DNA from: Mycolicibacterium sp. CH28
GTDB lineage: Bacteria > Actinomycetota > Actinomycetes > Mycobacteriales > Mycobacteriaceae
Reading direction: 5' to 3'
NCBI RefSeq assembly: GCF_004745805.1
Contig: NZ_SRLQ01000010.1
Span: forward strand, 124,001 to 188,000
DNA length: 64,000 nt
The position numbers and the translations under genes are program-made. The notes beneath the pieces are model-generated. The model saw only the letters and a list, made by a program, of their open reading frames with translations, did no database searches and had not been told where the DNA came from. Positions 49,270-57,013 of the stretch are shown one piece after another. Every line of letters starts with the position of its first letter. Position 1 is the stretch's first letter.

Positions 49270-50658
49270 TCAGTCGCGCAGCATTTCCGCGACCAGGAAC
49301 GCCAGCTCGAGACTCTGCTGGGTGTTCAGCCGCGGATCACACGCCGTCTCGTAGCGGCCGGCCAGGTCGGTGTCGGAGATATCCTGCGCGCCGCCGAGAC
49401 ACTCGGTGACGTTCTCGCCGGTGATCTCGACGTGGATACCGCCGGGGTGGGTGCCCAGCGCGCGGTGCACCTCGAAGAAGCCCTGCACCTCGTCGACGAT
49501 CCGGTCGAAGTGGCGAGTCTTGTAACCGGTGGACGACTCGTGGGTGTTGCCGTGCATCGGGTCGCACTGCCAGATGACCCGATGACCCGAGGCCTGCACC
49601 TTCTCGATGATCGGCGGCAGCACATCGCGCACCTTGTGGTTGCCCATCCGGCTGACCAGCGTGAGCCGGCCCGGCTTGTTGTTCGGATCGAGCCGTTCGA
49701 CGTACTCCACCGCCAGCTCCGGCGACGTGGTCGGGCCGATCTTGACACCGATCGGGTTGGCGATCGTCTCGGCGAAGGCGACGTGCGCGCCGTCGAGCTG
49801 GCGGGTGCGCTCCCCGATCCAGACGTAGTGCGCCGACAGGTCATAGAGCTTCGGGCCGCCTTCGGCCTCGCCGTCCATCCGCAGCATCGCGCGTTCGTAG
49901 TCCAGCACGAGCGCCTCGTGGCTGGCGTAGATGTCGGCGGTGTCGAGGTTGCGGTCGTTCACCCCGCAGGCACTCATGAACTTCAGGCCGCGGTCGATCT
50001 CACCGGCCAGCTGCTCGTAGCGGGCACCGGCCGGCGAGGTGCGGACGAACTCCCGGTTCCAATCGTGCACCTGGTGCAGCGAGGCCAGCCCCGACGAGGT
50101 CAGCGCGCGAACCAGGTTCATCGCCGCGCTGGCATTGGCGTAGGCGCGCACCAGACGTGACGGGTCGTGTTCGCGAACGGCCGCATCGGGCGCGAACCCG
50201 TTGACCATGTCGCCGCGGTAGGACCGCAGCCCCAGCGCGTCGGTGTCCGACGAGCGCGGCTTGGCGTACTGGCCGGCGATACGGGCCACCTTCACGACCG
50301 GCATGCTCGAGCCGTAGGTCAGCACGACCGCCATCTGCAGCAGCGTGCGGATGTTGGCGCGGATGTGCGGCTCGGTGTTGTCGGCAAACGTCTCGGCGCA
50401 GTCACCGCCCTGCAGCAGGAAGGCCTCGCCGCGGGCAACGGCGGCGAGCTGGGCGGACAGCTTCTCGATTTCGGAGGGGACGGTGACCGGGGGCACGCTC
50501 TCCAGGACCGTACGCATCGCCGCGGCCTGATCGGCATCCCAGCTGGGCTGCTGTACGGCCGGCTTGGCGAGTGCGGCGTCGAGCCGCGCGCGCAGGTCCG
50601 CCGGCAGCGGCGGCAGCGAGGGCAGCTGTTCGATCGGTACGTCAACGGTCCAGTTCAC
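49270..50658 (-). CDS. aroG: Class II 3-deoxy-D-arabino-heptulosonate-7-phosphate synthase
   Basis: First enzyme of the shikimate pathway, joining phosphoenolpyruvate and erythrose 4-phosphate; 462 residues. Typical class II sequences are QGGDCAETF, RIAGQYAKPRS, WIGERTRQLDGAHVAFAETIANPIGVKIGPT, the metal-site CDPMHGNT, and GGIHVEITGENVTECLGG. The N-terminal helices that bind aromatic amino acids in the M. tuberculosis enzyme (Rv2178c) are present, so synergistic feedback inhibition is likely. GTG 50658 begins MNWTVDVPIEQLP. It faces the ABC island end to end. Confidence 0.96.
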   Translation of the reverse strand: MNWTVDVPIEQLPSLPPLPADLRARLDAALAKPAVQQPSWDADQAAAMRTVLESVPPVTVPSEIEKLSAQLAAVARGEAFLLQGGDCAETFADNTEPHIRANIRTLLQMAVVLTYGSSMPVVKVARIAGQYAKPRSSDTDALGLRSYRGDMVNGFAPDAAVREHDPSRLVRAYANASAAMNLVRALTSSGLASLHQVHDWNREFVRTSPAGARYEQLAGEIDRGLKFMSACGVNDRNLDTADIYASHEALVLDYERAMLRMDGEAEGGPKLYDLSAHYVWIGERTRQLDGAHVAFAETIANPIGVKIGPTTSPELAVEYVERLDPNNKPGRLTLVSRMGNHKVRDVLPPIIEKVQASGHRVIWQCDPMHGNTHESSTGYKTRHFDRIVDEVQGFFEVHRALGTHPGGIHVEITGENVTECLGGAQDISDTDLAGRYETACDPRLNTQQSLELAFLVAEMLRD

Positions 50659-50710
50659 CCATCTATGGTAACTGGGCGCGATAGCGGGTTTTGACCAGCG
50701 GCGGAGCGGG

Positions 50711-51232
50711 CTACCTGCGGGAAGTGGTGTCCACGGGTGTGGCGCCGACGTCGACGCCGGTGGTCATCAGCAGGTAGCGGCGCAGGTTGTGTCGGGCGTC
50801 GACGAGCGCGTCGTGGGTGTCGTGCGGTCGCGGTGGCATCCGTGGACAGCCGCGGTCCTCCCAGAATTGGCGCAGTTCGCGGGTGAACCGCGGGATCTGG
50901 GGCGGCAGGCTGGTCATCGGTCCCCACAGCTGGCACAGCGCGACATGGTCATAGGCGGCCACCCACGCCCACAGCTCGATCGGTTCGTCGCCGTCGATGT
51001 TGAAGAACTCCTCGATGCCCTCGCGGATCTGGCGCCGGGACCGCCACAGCTGCGAGGACGGCGACGGCAGCTTGGGCAGCACGTTGGTGCGGACCCACCG
51101 GCCGGCGGATTCGGGGTCGAACTCGGTGGAGATCGCGTAGAACTCGCGCCCGTCCTCGGCAACCACCCCGATCGAGATCAGGTCGATGATCCGGCCGTTG
51201 TCGATGAACTCGGTGTCGTAGAAGTACCGCAC
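50711..51232 (-). CDS. 3'-5' exoribonuclease of the RNase T superfamily (Rv2179c-like)
   Basis: A 173-residue DEDDh exonuclease. Metal ligands are the Asp and Glu of DTEF at the start (YFYDTEFIDNG), Asp in AAYDHVALC, and His/Asp in HDTHDALVDARHNL. Family enzymes trim RNA 3' ends. GTG 51232 is chosen because the known counterpart begins MRYFYDTEF. Another GTG three codons earlier is possible. The gene lies ten bases after the end of the upstream membrane-protein gene and probably forms a pair with it. Length equals Rv2179c. Confidence 0.9.
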   Translation of the reverse strand: MRYFYDTEFIDNGRIIDLISIGVVAEDGREFYAISTEFDPESAGRWVRTNVLPKLPSPSSQLWRSRRQIREGIEEFFNIDGDEPIELWAWVAAYDHVALCQLWGPMTSLPPQIPRFTRELRQFWEDRGCPRMPPRPHDTHDALVDARHNLRRYLLMTTGVDVGATPVDTTSRR

Positions 51233-51242
51233 TGGGCGCACC

Positions 51243-52136
51243 CTATCCCGACTCGGCCGCGACGCGCGGCCCGACCGCGGCGTCGCCGGGTTGCGCGGGC
51301 GCCGGGGCGGCGTGGATCTCACGGTCGAGTTCGGCATCGACCTCGGCGTCCTCCGGGAAGTGCGGCTCGCCGGCGATGACATGCTGCAGCCACAGCTTGG
51401 CCTGCACCACCGGGCGCCGCATGTAGCGCTCCCGCTCCAGCGCACGGTGCATCTTCTTGGGCTTGTCCTGGTAGTGCCAGCGGGCCCAGGGTGCGTGTGG
51501 GCGGGAGAGCCGGATGGCGCCGATGAACAGCAGCGGGGTGATGAACATGCCCACCAGCCCGGTCCACAATTTGCCCTTGAGCAGCACGACCACCGCCAGG
51601 GCCAGGGTGAGCGCAGCCAGGGCGATGACGGTGACCCGGGCCGACACCGAGGTGTCGTCGCGCCAGATGCCGATGTCGAAGAACGAGAGTGGATTGAACC
51701 CCATGACCAGCAGCGCGGCCACGGCGACCGCGACGAACACCGCGTCCACCGAGGTGCGGCCGTCCTCGGACCAGTAGACGTCCTCCAGGTGCAGGATGAG
51801 CGCGAACTCGTCGAGAACCAGGGCGGCACCGATCCCGAAAATGATTGCCGCCGCGGTGAATTCCGACACTCCCCCGTCGACGGCCAAGGTGACCATGGTG
51901 ACACCGGAGATCAGAACCAGCACGACGCCGAACACCATGTGGTGGATGTGCAGTCCGCCGTGGCCGGAGATGTTGCGCGGCTGCCACCACTTGCGGGGGG
52001 CGTCGCTGCCGGCGTTGCGGCGGATGTAGCGCACGATCGTGCGGGTCACGAAGAAGGTCAGGATGAACGCAATCAGGCACCACATCAGCGGCACGCGCCC
52101 CGGAGCGACGACGTCGAAGTGCAGGTGGATGGGCAC
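51243..52136 (-). CDS. Conserved polytopic membrane protein (Rv2180c-like)
   Basis: A 297-residue protein with about seven hydrophobic helices. HIHHMVFGVVLVLISG contains a histidine cluster at the start of helix 2, and ALVLDEFALILHLEDVYW carries acidic residues in helix 3 and its loop, which could bind metal. RKWWQPRNISGHGG is another conserved-looking loop. The C-terminal 70 residues (DKPKKMHRALERERYMRRPVVQAKLW...) are cytoplasmic and charged. Function unknown. GTG 52136 gives a sensible first helix; the much longer upstream frame runs into divergent mptC and is discarded. Confidence 0.82.
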   Translation of the reverse strand: MPIHLHFDVVAPGRVPLMWCLIAFILTFFVTRTIVRYIRRNAGSDAPRKWWQPRNISGHGGLHIHHMVFGVVLVLISGVTMVTLAVDGGVSEFTAAAIIFGIGAALVLDEFALILHLEDVYWSEDGRTSVDAVFVAVAVAALLVMGFNPLSFFDIGIWRDDTSVSARVTVIALAALTLALAVVVLLKGKLWTGLVGMFITPLLFIGAIRLSRPHAPWARWHYQDKPKKMHRALERERYMRRPVVQAKLWLQHVIAGEPHFPEDAEVDAELDREIHAAPAPAQPGDAAVGPRVAAESG

Positions 52137-52232
52137 GGGGACAGAAGATACGCCGCTGGCGCGCCGACGCGCCCGTCCGCGGCGGGGATATCTTCCGGCG
52201 CGTCGGGCGCGCACCGATAGTCTGGTCGCGAC

Positions 52233-53555
52233 ATGAGGATGTGGCAGTCGCCCGATCGGGGCAGCGTGGCCGGGCAGGCCCTGGCCTCGCCCCGGGCACG
52301 GTCCTGGCTCGCGATGAGCTGGCGGGTCGTACAGCTGCTGGTGATCGCCAGCCTGGGCTACGCGGCCTGGCAGCTGTTCGGGCACATCCCTTACCGCATC
52401 GACATCGACGTCTACCGGATGGGCGGGCAGGCCTGGCTGGACGGACGTCCGCTGTACGCCGGGGGCACGACGTTTCCCACCCGGATCGGGCTTGACCTGC
52501 CGTTCACCTATCCCCCACTGGCGGCGATCGTGTTCAGCCCCTTCGCCAAGGTGTCGCTGGCCGCGGCCAGCGTCGCCATCACGGTGATCACGCTGGTGCT
52601 GCTGGTGGTGTCCACCTGGATCGTGCTGACCCGGCTGGAGGTCTGGCCGTCCTCGACGGTGACGCGGGAGCCGGCCTGGCAGCGGCGCGGCTGGCTGGCG
52701 GCCGGCATCGTCGGTCTGGCGACGGTCCACCTGGAGCCCATCGTCGCGAACTTCGCGTTCGGCCAGATCAACGTGGTGCTGATGACGCTGGTGATCGCCG
52801 ACTGTGTGCCCCGCCGCACGCCCTGGCCGCGCGGACTGCTGGTGGGCGTGGCGATCGCGCTCAAGCTGACCCCCGCGGTGTTCCTGCTCTACTTCGTCCT
52901 GCGCCGCGACGGCCGTGCCGCGCTGACCGCGCTGGGCTCTTTCATTCTTGCCAGCCTGTTGGGTTGCCTGCTGGCCTGGCGCGATTCGGTCGAGTACTGG
53001 ACCACCACGGTGCGTCACACCGACCGGATCGGCAGTGCGGCGCTGAACACCAACCAGAACATCGCCGGGGCGCTGGCGCGTCTCGGGCTCGACAAGAGCA
53101 CCCACTTCGTCTGGTGGACGCTGGCCTGTTTCGCGGTGCTGGCGCTGACGATCTGGGCGGTGCGTCGGGTGCTGATGGGCAACGAGCCCACGCTGGCGCT
53201 GATGTGCGTGGCGTTGTTCGGCCTGGTGGTCTCGCCGGTGTCGTGGTCGCACCACTGGGTGTGGGCGTTGCCGACGGTCATCACGGCGGCCGTGGTGAGC
53301 TACCGGCGGCGCAACACCGCGCTGGCCGTGGTGACCGCCGTCGGGGTGGCCCTGATGGTGTGGATTCCGCTCGAGTTATTGCCCAAGCACCATGAGGAAA
53401 CGGCGTCGTGGTGGCGCCAGCTGCTCGGGATGTCCTATGTGTGGTGGGCGCTGGCAGTGCTGATCGTGGCCGGGCTGACTGTCGCCCGGCCCGCCGCTAA
53501 CCCGCGGCGGTCTCCGGGATCCGCGCCGGTGGCTGACCTGGTGTACCCGGCTTAG
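52233..53555 (+). CDS. mptC: Alpha-1,2-mannosyltransferase MptC (GT87)
   Basis: A polyprenyl-phosphomannose-dependent GT-C enzyme of 440 residues that adds single alpha-1,2 mannose branches to lipomannan and lipoarabinomannan. About ten TM helices. The periplasmic catalytic motif is IDIDVYRMGGQAWLDGRPLY; the family signature TYPPLAAIVFSPFA follows, then NFAFGQINVVLM. ATG 52233 starts MRMWQSP. Its last 59 bases overlap the convergent acyltransferase gene, so the two C-termini share DNA. Corresponds to Rv2181 and complements mptA in the window. Assignment is firm. Confidence 0.93.
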   Translation: MRMWQSPDRGSVAGQALASPRARSWLAMSWRVVQLLVIASLGYAAWQLFGHIPYRIDIDVYRMGGQAWLDGRPLYAGGTTFPTRIGLDLPFTYPPLAAIVFSPFAKVSLAAASVAITVITLVLLVVSTWIVLTRLEVWPSSTVTREPAWQRRGWLAAGIVGLATVHLEPIVANFAFGQINVVLMTLVIADCVPRRTPWPRGLLVGVAIALKLTPAVFLLYFVLRRDGRAALTALGSFILASLLGCLLAWRDSVEYWTTTVRHTDRIGSAALNTNQNIAGALARLGLDKSTHFVWWTLACFAVLALTIWAVRRVLMGNEPTLALMCVALFGLVVSPVSWSHHWVWALPTVITAAVVSYRRRNTALAVVTAVGVALMVWIPLELLPKHHEETASWWRQLLGMSYVWWALAVLIVAGLTVARPAANPRRSPGSAPVADLVYPA

Positions 53556-54240
53556 GGTCCCCGGCTCCGTCGGCGTTCTTCAGCGTCGCGGCGTAGATGT
53601 CGACGTACTCCTGCCCGGACAGCTTCATCAGCTCGTAGATGACCTCGTCGATGACCGCGCGTTCGATGAAGCGGTTGCCAGCCAGGCCGTCGAAGCGGGA
53701 GAAGTCCATCGGCTTGCCGAAGCGGACCGTGACCCGACCGAAGCGCCACATCTTGGACCCGGGCGGGTTCACGACGTCGGTTCCGATCATCGCGACCGGA
53801 ATGACCGGGACCCCGGTCTCCAGGGCCAGCCGGGCCAGCCCGGTCTTGCCCTTGTAGAGCCGCCCGTCCGGGGAGCGGGTGCCCTCGGGGTACATGCCCA
53901 TCAGCTTGCCCTGGGACAGCAGCCGCTGCGCGGTGGTCAGCGCGGACTGGGCGGCGTCGGCGTCGGTGCGATCGATCGGTACCTGGCCGGCCGCCGTGTA
54001 AAACCACCGGGTGAACCAGCCCTTGATGCCGGTGCCGGTGAAGTACTCCGACTTGGCGAGGAACGTGATGCGTCGCCGGACCACCAGCGGCAGGTAGAAG
54101 CTGTCGGCCACCGCCAGGTGGTTACTGGCCAGGATGACCGGCCCGGAACTCGGAACGTATTCCAGCCCTTCGACTTTCGGCCGACCGAGCAAGGCCAGCA
54201 GCGGTCCCATGAAGATATACTTAAACAGCCAATACCACAT
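53497..54240 (-). CDS. 1-acyl-sn-glycerol-3-phosphate acyltransferase (PlsC family)
   Basis: Transfers an acyl group to lysophosphatidic acid or a related acceptor at the membrane; 247 residues. The catalytic HX4D motif is NHLAVADSFYLP, followed by the substrate motif YPEGTRSPDGRLYKGKTGLARLALETGVPVIPVAM. A hydrophobic N-terminus (MWYWLFKYIFMGPLLALLG) tethers it to the membrane. The C-terminus is Pro/Gly-rich and overlaps mptC by 59 bases. ATG 54240 is the only good start. Equivalent to Rv2182c. Possible roles include phospholipid or phosphatidylinositol mannoside acylation; substrate is not set. Confidence 0.93.
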   Translation of the reverse strand: MWYWLFKYIFMGPLLALLGRPKVEGLEYVPSSGPVILASNHLAVADSFYLPLVVRRRITFLAKSEYFTGTGIKGWFTRWFYTAAGQVPIDRTDADAAQSALTTAQRLLSQGKLMGMYPEGTRSPDGRLYKGKTGLARLALETGVPVIPVAMIGTDVVNPPGSKMWRFGRVTVRFGKPMDFSRFDGLAGNRFIERAVIDEVIYELMKLSGQEYVDIYAATLKNADGAGDPKPGTPGQPPARIPETAAG

Positions 54241-54327
54241 GGAGCCTCCCGCTCGGGCCGCGCGCTTTCGGCCAACTCTACCCAGCCCTCGGTGGACCGA
54301 CCACAGGTCGTGGCCGGATCGCCGGTG

Positions 54328-54681
54328 TTACTCCTCGACAGTGATCGGGATGTGCTCATAGCGGGACGGCGCCGCGGCATCGGGCTCGGGCGGCGGAGCA
54401 TCGGGCGAGGTGTCCGGCCCCGTCTCGGCGACCATCGCCCGGACCATCGTCATCAGCGCGACGCTGTGCTCGGCGATGAGGGTGAGCATCGGATGCTGCT
54501 CGCCGTTGGCCAGCGCGGCCAGCGCGCACACCGGACACCACACCTGCTGACACTTGCCCGGCCCGCCGCCCGCGCCGGCGGCCATCGCCGCACCCGCGCG
54601 GATCGCCGGATCCAGCCGGTCCAGGATGGTCTGGGCCAGCGCACGCAGTTCGGGTCCGATGTCGGGGTGGGGACCGGTCAC
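54328..54681 (-). CDS. Small conserved actinobacterial protein with Cys cluster (Rv2183c-like)
   Basis: A 117-residue protein without signal or TM segment. A helical start (GPELRALAQTILDRLDPAIRAGAAM) leads to GKCQQVWCPVCALAALANGEQHP, in which three cysteines and a histidine could bind zinc. A further helix and a Pro/Glu-rich tail (PDAPPPEPDAAAPSRYEHIPITVEE) follow. The GTG start at 54681 overlaps the stop of the ArsA-like gene, so it is translated in that operon. No function is known; pairing with an ArsA-type ATPase is conserved in M. tuberculosis (Rv2183c-Rv2184c). Confidence 0.8.
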   Translation of the reverse strand: MTGPHPDIGPELRALAQTILDRLDPAIRAGAAMAAGAGGGPGKCQQVWCPVCALAALANGEQHPMLTLIAEHSVALMTMVRAMVAETGPDTSPDAPPPEPDAAAPSRYEHIPITVEE

Positions 54682-55967
54682 GCGGGCCACACCTCCGGGT
54701 TGGGTCGAAAGCGCACAGTCAGCTCGGTGCCACGCAATGCCGCATCCATCACGATGCATCTGCGCAGAACCGACGCCAGCCGCACCCGGCGCCGCATACC
54801 CGCGACACCGATGATCAGGTCGTCGTCGACCCGGCCCAGTGTCAGCGCGCCGGAGTCGATGTGCGGCAACTCTAGCCGCATGCGGTAGACGGCATCGAGA
54901 CCCGAACCCGATTCGCGGTCCACCACGGGGCGCAGTGGCCCCGGCGGCGCCGAGCCGTCGCGCCGGCGAACGCTGTCGAGCAACTGGGCCAGCGCCTTGG
55001 GGCCGATCGGCTCGCCGGGCAGATGCGGGGCCAGCACCAGCCGGACCTCATCGGTTGCGGCGGTGAGCTCGTCGAGGACCGCCTGCTGTTCGGAAATCCG
55101 CTCGGCGTACCAGTCGAAGGCGGGGTGCGCGGGCAGGTTCTGGTACTCGTATGAATCATCTTGAACCAGAATCTGATTCACGATCAGCTCGGCGACCCGA
55201 ATGCCCATCAGAGCCAACGAGCCAAGGGTGCGGGCCGCTTCGGCGGCCACTACCCGCTCGGCGGTGAGCACCAGATGGGCGGCAACCCGATCGCCATCGG
55301 TGAGCAGCGCCGATAGCCCTTCGAGCCCAGCGCTGATGGTCTCGACCATGGCCACCGTGGCAGCACTGTGGGCATTCTCGACGGCCGCGCTCAGCCGGCG
55401 GTGCCGGGGCCACGCCCGCTCGGCGTAGATGGCGAATGTGGCCGGTAGGGTCAGCATGCGCATGGCATCGGCGGTCGAGGCACAGTCGACCACGATGTAG
55501 TCCCATCGTCCCGAGCCGGCCAGGGCCGCCACCTCGGCCAGGCCGAGCACTTCCTGAACACCGGGAAGCGCGGAGAGTTCTTCCGGGGCAATGTCTTTGA
55601 GATCAGACTCCGGGAATTTGGCGGCCAGCAGCGGCACTATCGCTCGCCATCTGGCCTCCAGCAGCGCCAGGGTGTCCAACGCCAGCGCGTCCAGGTGGCC
55701 GGCGGCGGCATCGTCGGTGCCCTGCTCGGTGAGAATCCGGACCGGTTCCCGGGCACCGGTCGGGGGCACCGCGACACCGAGGACATCACCCAGCGAGTGC
55801 GCCTGGTCGGTGGACACCGCAAGTACCCGCTCGCCGCCCAGTGCCGCACGTACCGCCGTCGCCGAGGCCAGCGTCGACTTGCCCACGCCGCCCTTGCCGA
55901 CGAAGAAACTGATCCGGGCCGGAGAGATTGGGCCCGCATCGTCGGCGGGGGCAGCAGTGGGCTCCAC
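54678..55967 (-). CDS. ArsA/GET3-family ATPase
   Basis: A 429-residue deviant-Walker ATPase. The P-loop is GKGGVGKST, the switch region is STDQAHSLGDVLG, and IVVDCASTADAMRML holds the Walker B aspartate. A C-terminal domain adds two beta strands (DDDLIIGVAGMRRRVRLAS). True arsenite pumps use cysteine triads, which are not visible, so arsenic resistance is unlikely; a role in protein targeting or assembly is more in keeping with single-copy actinobacterial relatives. GTG 55967 directly follows the stop of the SRPBCC gene (no gap) and its stop overlaps the next gene. Equivalent to Rv2184c. Confidence 0.85.
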   Translation of the reverse strand: MEPTAAPADDAGPISPARISFFVGKGGVGKSTLASATAVRAALGGERVLAVSTDQAHSLGDVLGVAVPPTGAREPVRILTEQGTDDAAAGHLDALALDTLALLEARWRAIVPLLAAKFPESDLKDIAPEELSALPGVQEVLGLAEVAALAGSGRWDYIVVDCASTADAMRMLTLPATFAIYAERAWPRHRRLSAAVENAHSAATVAMVETISAGLEGLSALLTDGDRVAAHLVLTAERVVAAEAARTLGSLALMGIRVAELIVNQILVQDDSYEYQNLPAHPAFDWYAERISEQQAVLDELTAATDEVRLVLAPHLPGEPIGPKALAQLLDSVRRRDGSAPPGPLRPVVDRESGSGLDAVYRMRLELPHIDSGALTLGRVDDDLIIGVAGMRRRVRLASVLRRCIVMDAALRGTELTVRFRPNPEVWPA

Positions 55968-56402
55968 TCAGCCCTCGACCCGCTTCTTCAGGTCCTTGAG
56001 TGCGGTGTCGGTCAGTCGCCGCTCGGCCTTGCGCTTGAGCAGGCCGATCATCGGGATCATCAGATCCACTGACAGCTCATAGGTGACATCGGTTCCAGAC
56101 CCTTTGGGATTCAACGTGTATGCACCTTCGAGTGCCCGCAGCAGTGAACTCGAAACCAGCGACCAGCGAACCGACTTGCGATCGGCCGGCCAGTCGTAGG
56201 ACAGCACCATGGTGTCTTTGAGCACCGCGGCATCCAGCACCAACCGCGCCGTCAGCGGGTAGCCCTGCTTGTCGGACTCGAGCACTTCGGTCTCTTTGTA
56301 CTCCGACACCCACTGGGGGTACGAACCGATGTCGGCGATGACGTCCATCACGGTGCGGGGATCCGCGTCGATGTAGATGGTCTGCGCCGTCTTGTCAGCC
56401 AC
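55968..56402 (-). CDS. SRPBCC/polyketide-cyclase-like protein (TB16.3-like)
   Basis: A 144-residue START-type beta barrel with a hydrophobic pocket. ADKTAQTIYIDADPRTVMDVIADIGSYPQWVSEYKETEVLE and the end helix LLKRKAERRLTDTALKDLKKRVEG closely resemble TB16.3 (Rv2185c). Such proteins carry or shape small hydrophobic ligands; no reaction is proven. The start is GTG 56402, matching the known N-terminus; the frame extends up to 56462 without similarity. It is the first gene of an operon with the ArsA-like ATPase, joined stop-to-start. Confidence 0.9.
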   Translation of the reverse strand: MADKTAQTIYIDADPRTVMDVIADIGSYPQWVSEYKETEVLESDKQGYPLTARLVLDAAVLKDTMVLSYDWPADRKSVRWSLVSSSLLRALEGAYTLNPKGSGTDVTYELSVDLMIPMIGLLKRKAERRLTDTALKDLKKRVEG

Positions 56403-56498
56403 TGTTGCCAATTCCCGTCGCCTCAGCTCCGGACCCGTCACAGGCCGGACTCCCTCGGCCACAAACGGTACCCTCCCGACCGGGGGTGTGACCCGATA

Positions 56499-56888
56499 TC
56501 AATGCCCGGGCGCTACCCCTACCGGCCGCGACGCCTCCAGCGTGGACTTCACTTCGAAGGCCATCCGCTTGCCCGCCACCCGCCGCTGATGGGTCAGCTT
56601 CGCGAGGTTCATCTTGGCCAGCTGCCAGGCCGCCACGCCGGTCGGTTCGGCATGCAGGAAGTAGTGCAGCAGCACACCGTCGAGCACCGGCTCCAACCAG
56701 ATCTCCATGGTGCCCGTCAGCGGCCCGGTCACCGTCCACCGCACCCCTTTGTCGGCGCGGTCCTCGACGACCTCCAGCCACAGATCCGGCCACCATCGCC
56801 GCCAGCTCGCGCGATCCGCGACCGCCCGGCCCACGGCCGCAGTATCGGCCGCGACAAATGTCTCGTCGGCGATCTGGATGCTGCTCAT
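56499..56888 (-). CDS. SRPBCC-fold conserved protein (Rv2186c-like)
   Basis: A 129-residue protein, same fold class as its neighbour but unrelated in detail: SSIQIADETFVAADTAAVGRAVADRASWRRWWPDLWLEVVEDRADKGVRWTV, a central TGTMEIWLEP strand and a C-terminal helix (KMNLAKLTHQRRVAGKRMAFEVKSTLE). It would bind a lipid-like ligand. The gene is 96 bases upstream of the TB16.3-like gene and may share its promoter. Divergent from fadD15. Function unknown. ATG 56888 is preceded by a purine-rich run. Confidence 0.85.
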   Translation of the reverse strand: MSSIQIADETFVAADTAAVGRAVADRASWRRWWPDLWLEVVEDRADKGVRWTVTGPLTGTMEIWLEPVLDGVLLHYFLHAEPTGVAAWQLAKMNLAKLTHQRRVAGKRMAFEVKSTLEASRPVGVAPGH

Positions 56889-57013
56889 GCCACAAGCTTC
56901 ACATATCGGCCGGTTGCGCCGGGCAACCGGCCGTCAGGTGAAGGCGATCACAGCCACCGCGCGCCGTTGACTAGGCTGGACATCACCAAGCCGCCATTTC
57001 GCAAGGGGTTCAA

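Noticed and set aside
51243..53255. 670-residue minus-strand protein including the Rv2180c-like gene
   Set aside because: The N-terminal 370 residues lie antisense to mptC and are low complexity; only the part from 52136 on has membrane-protein character.
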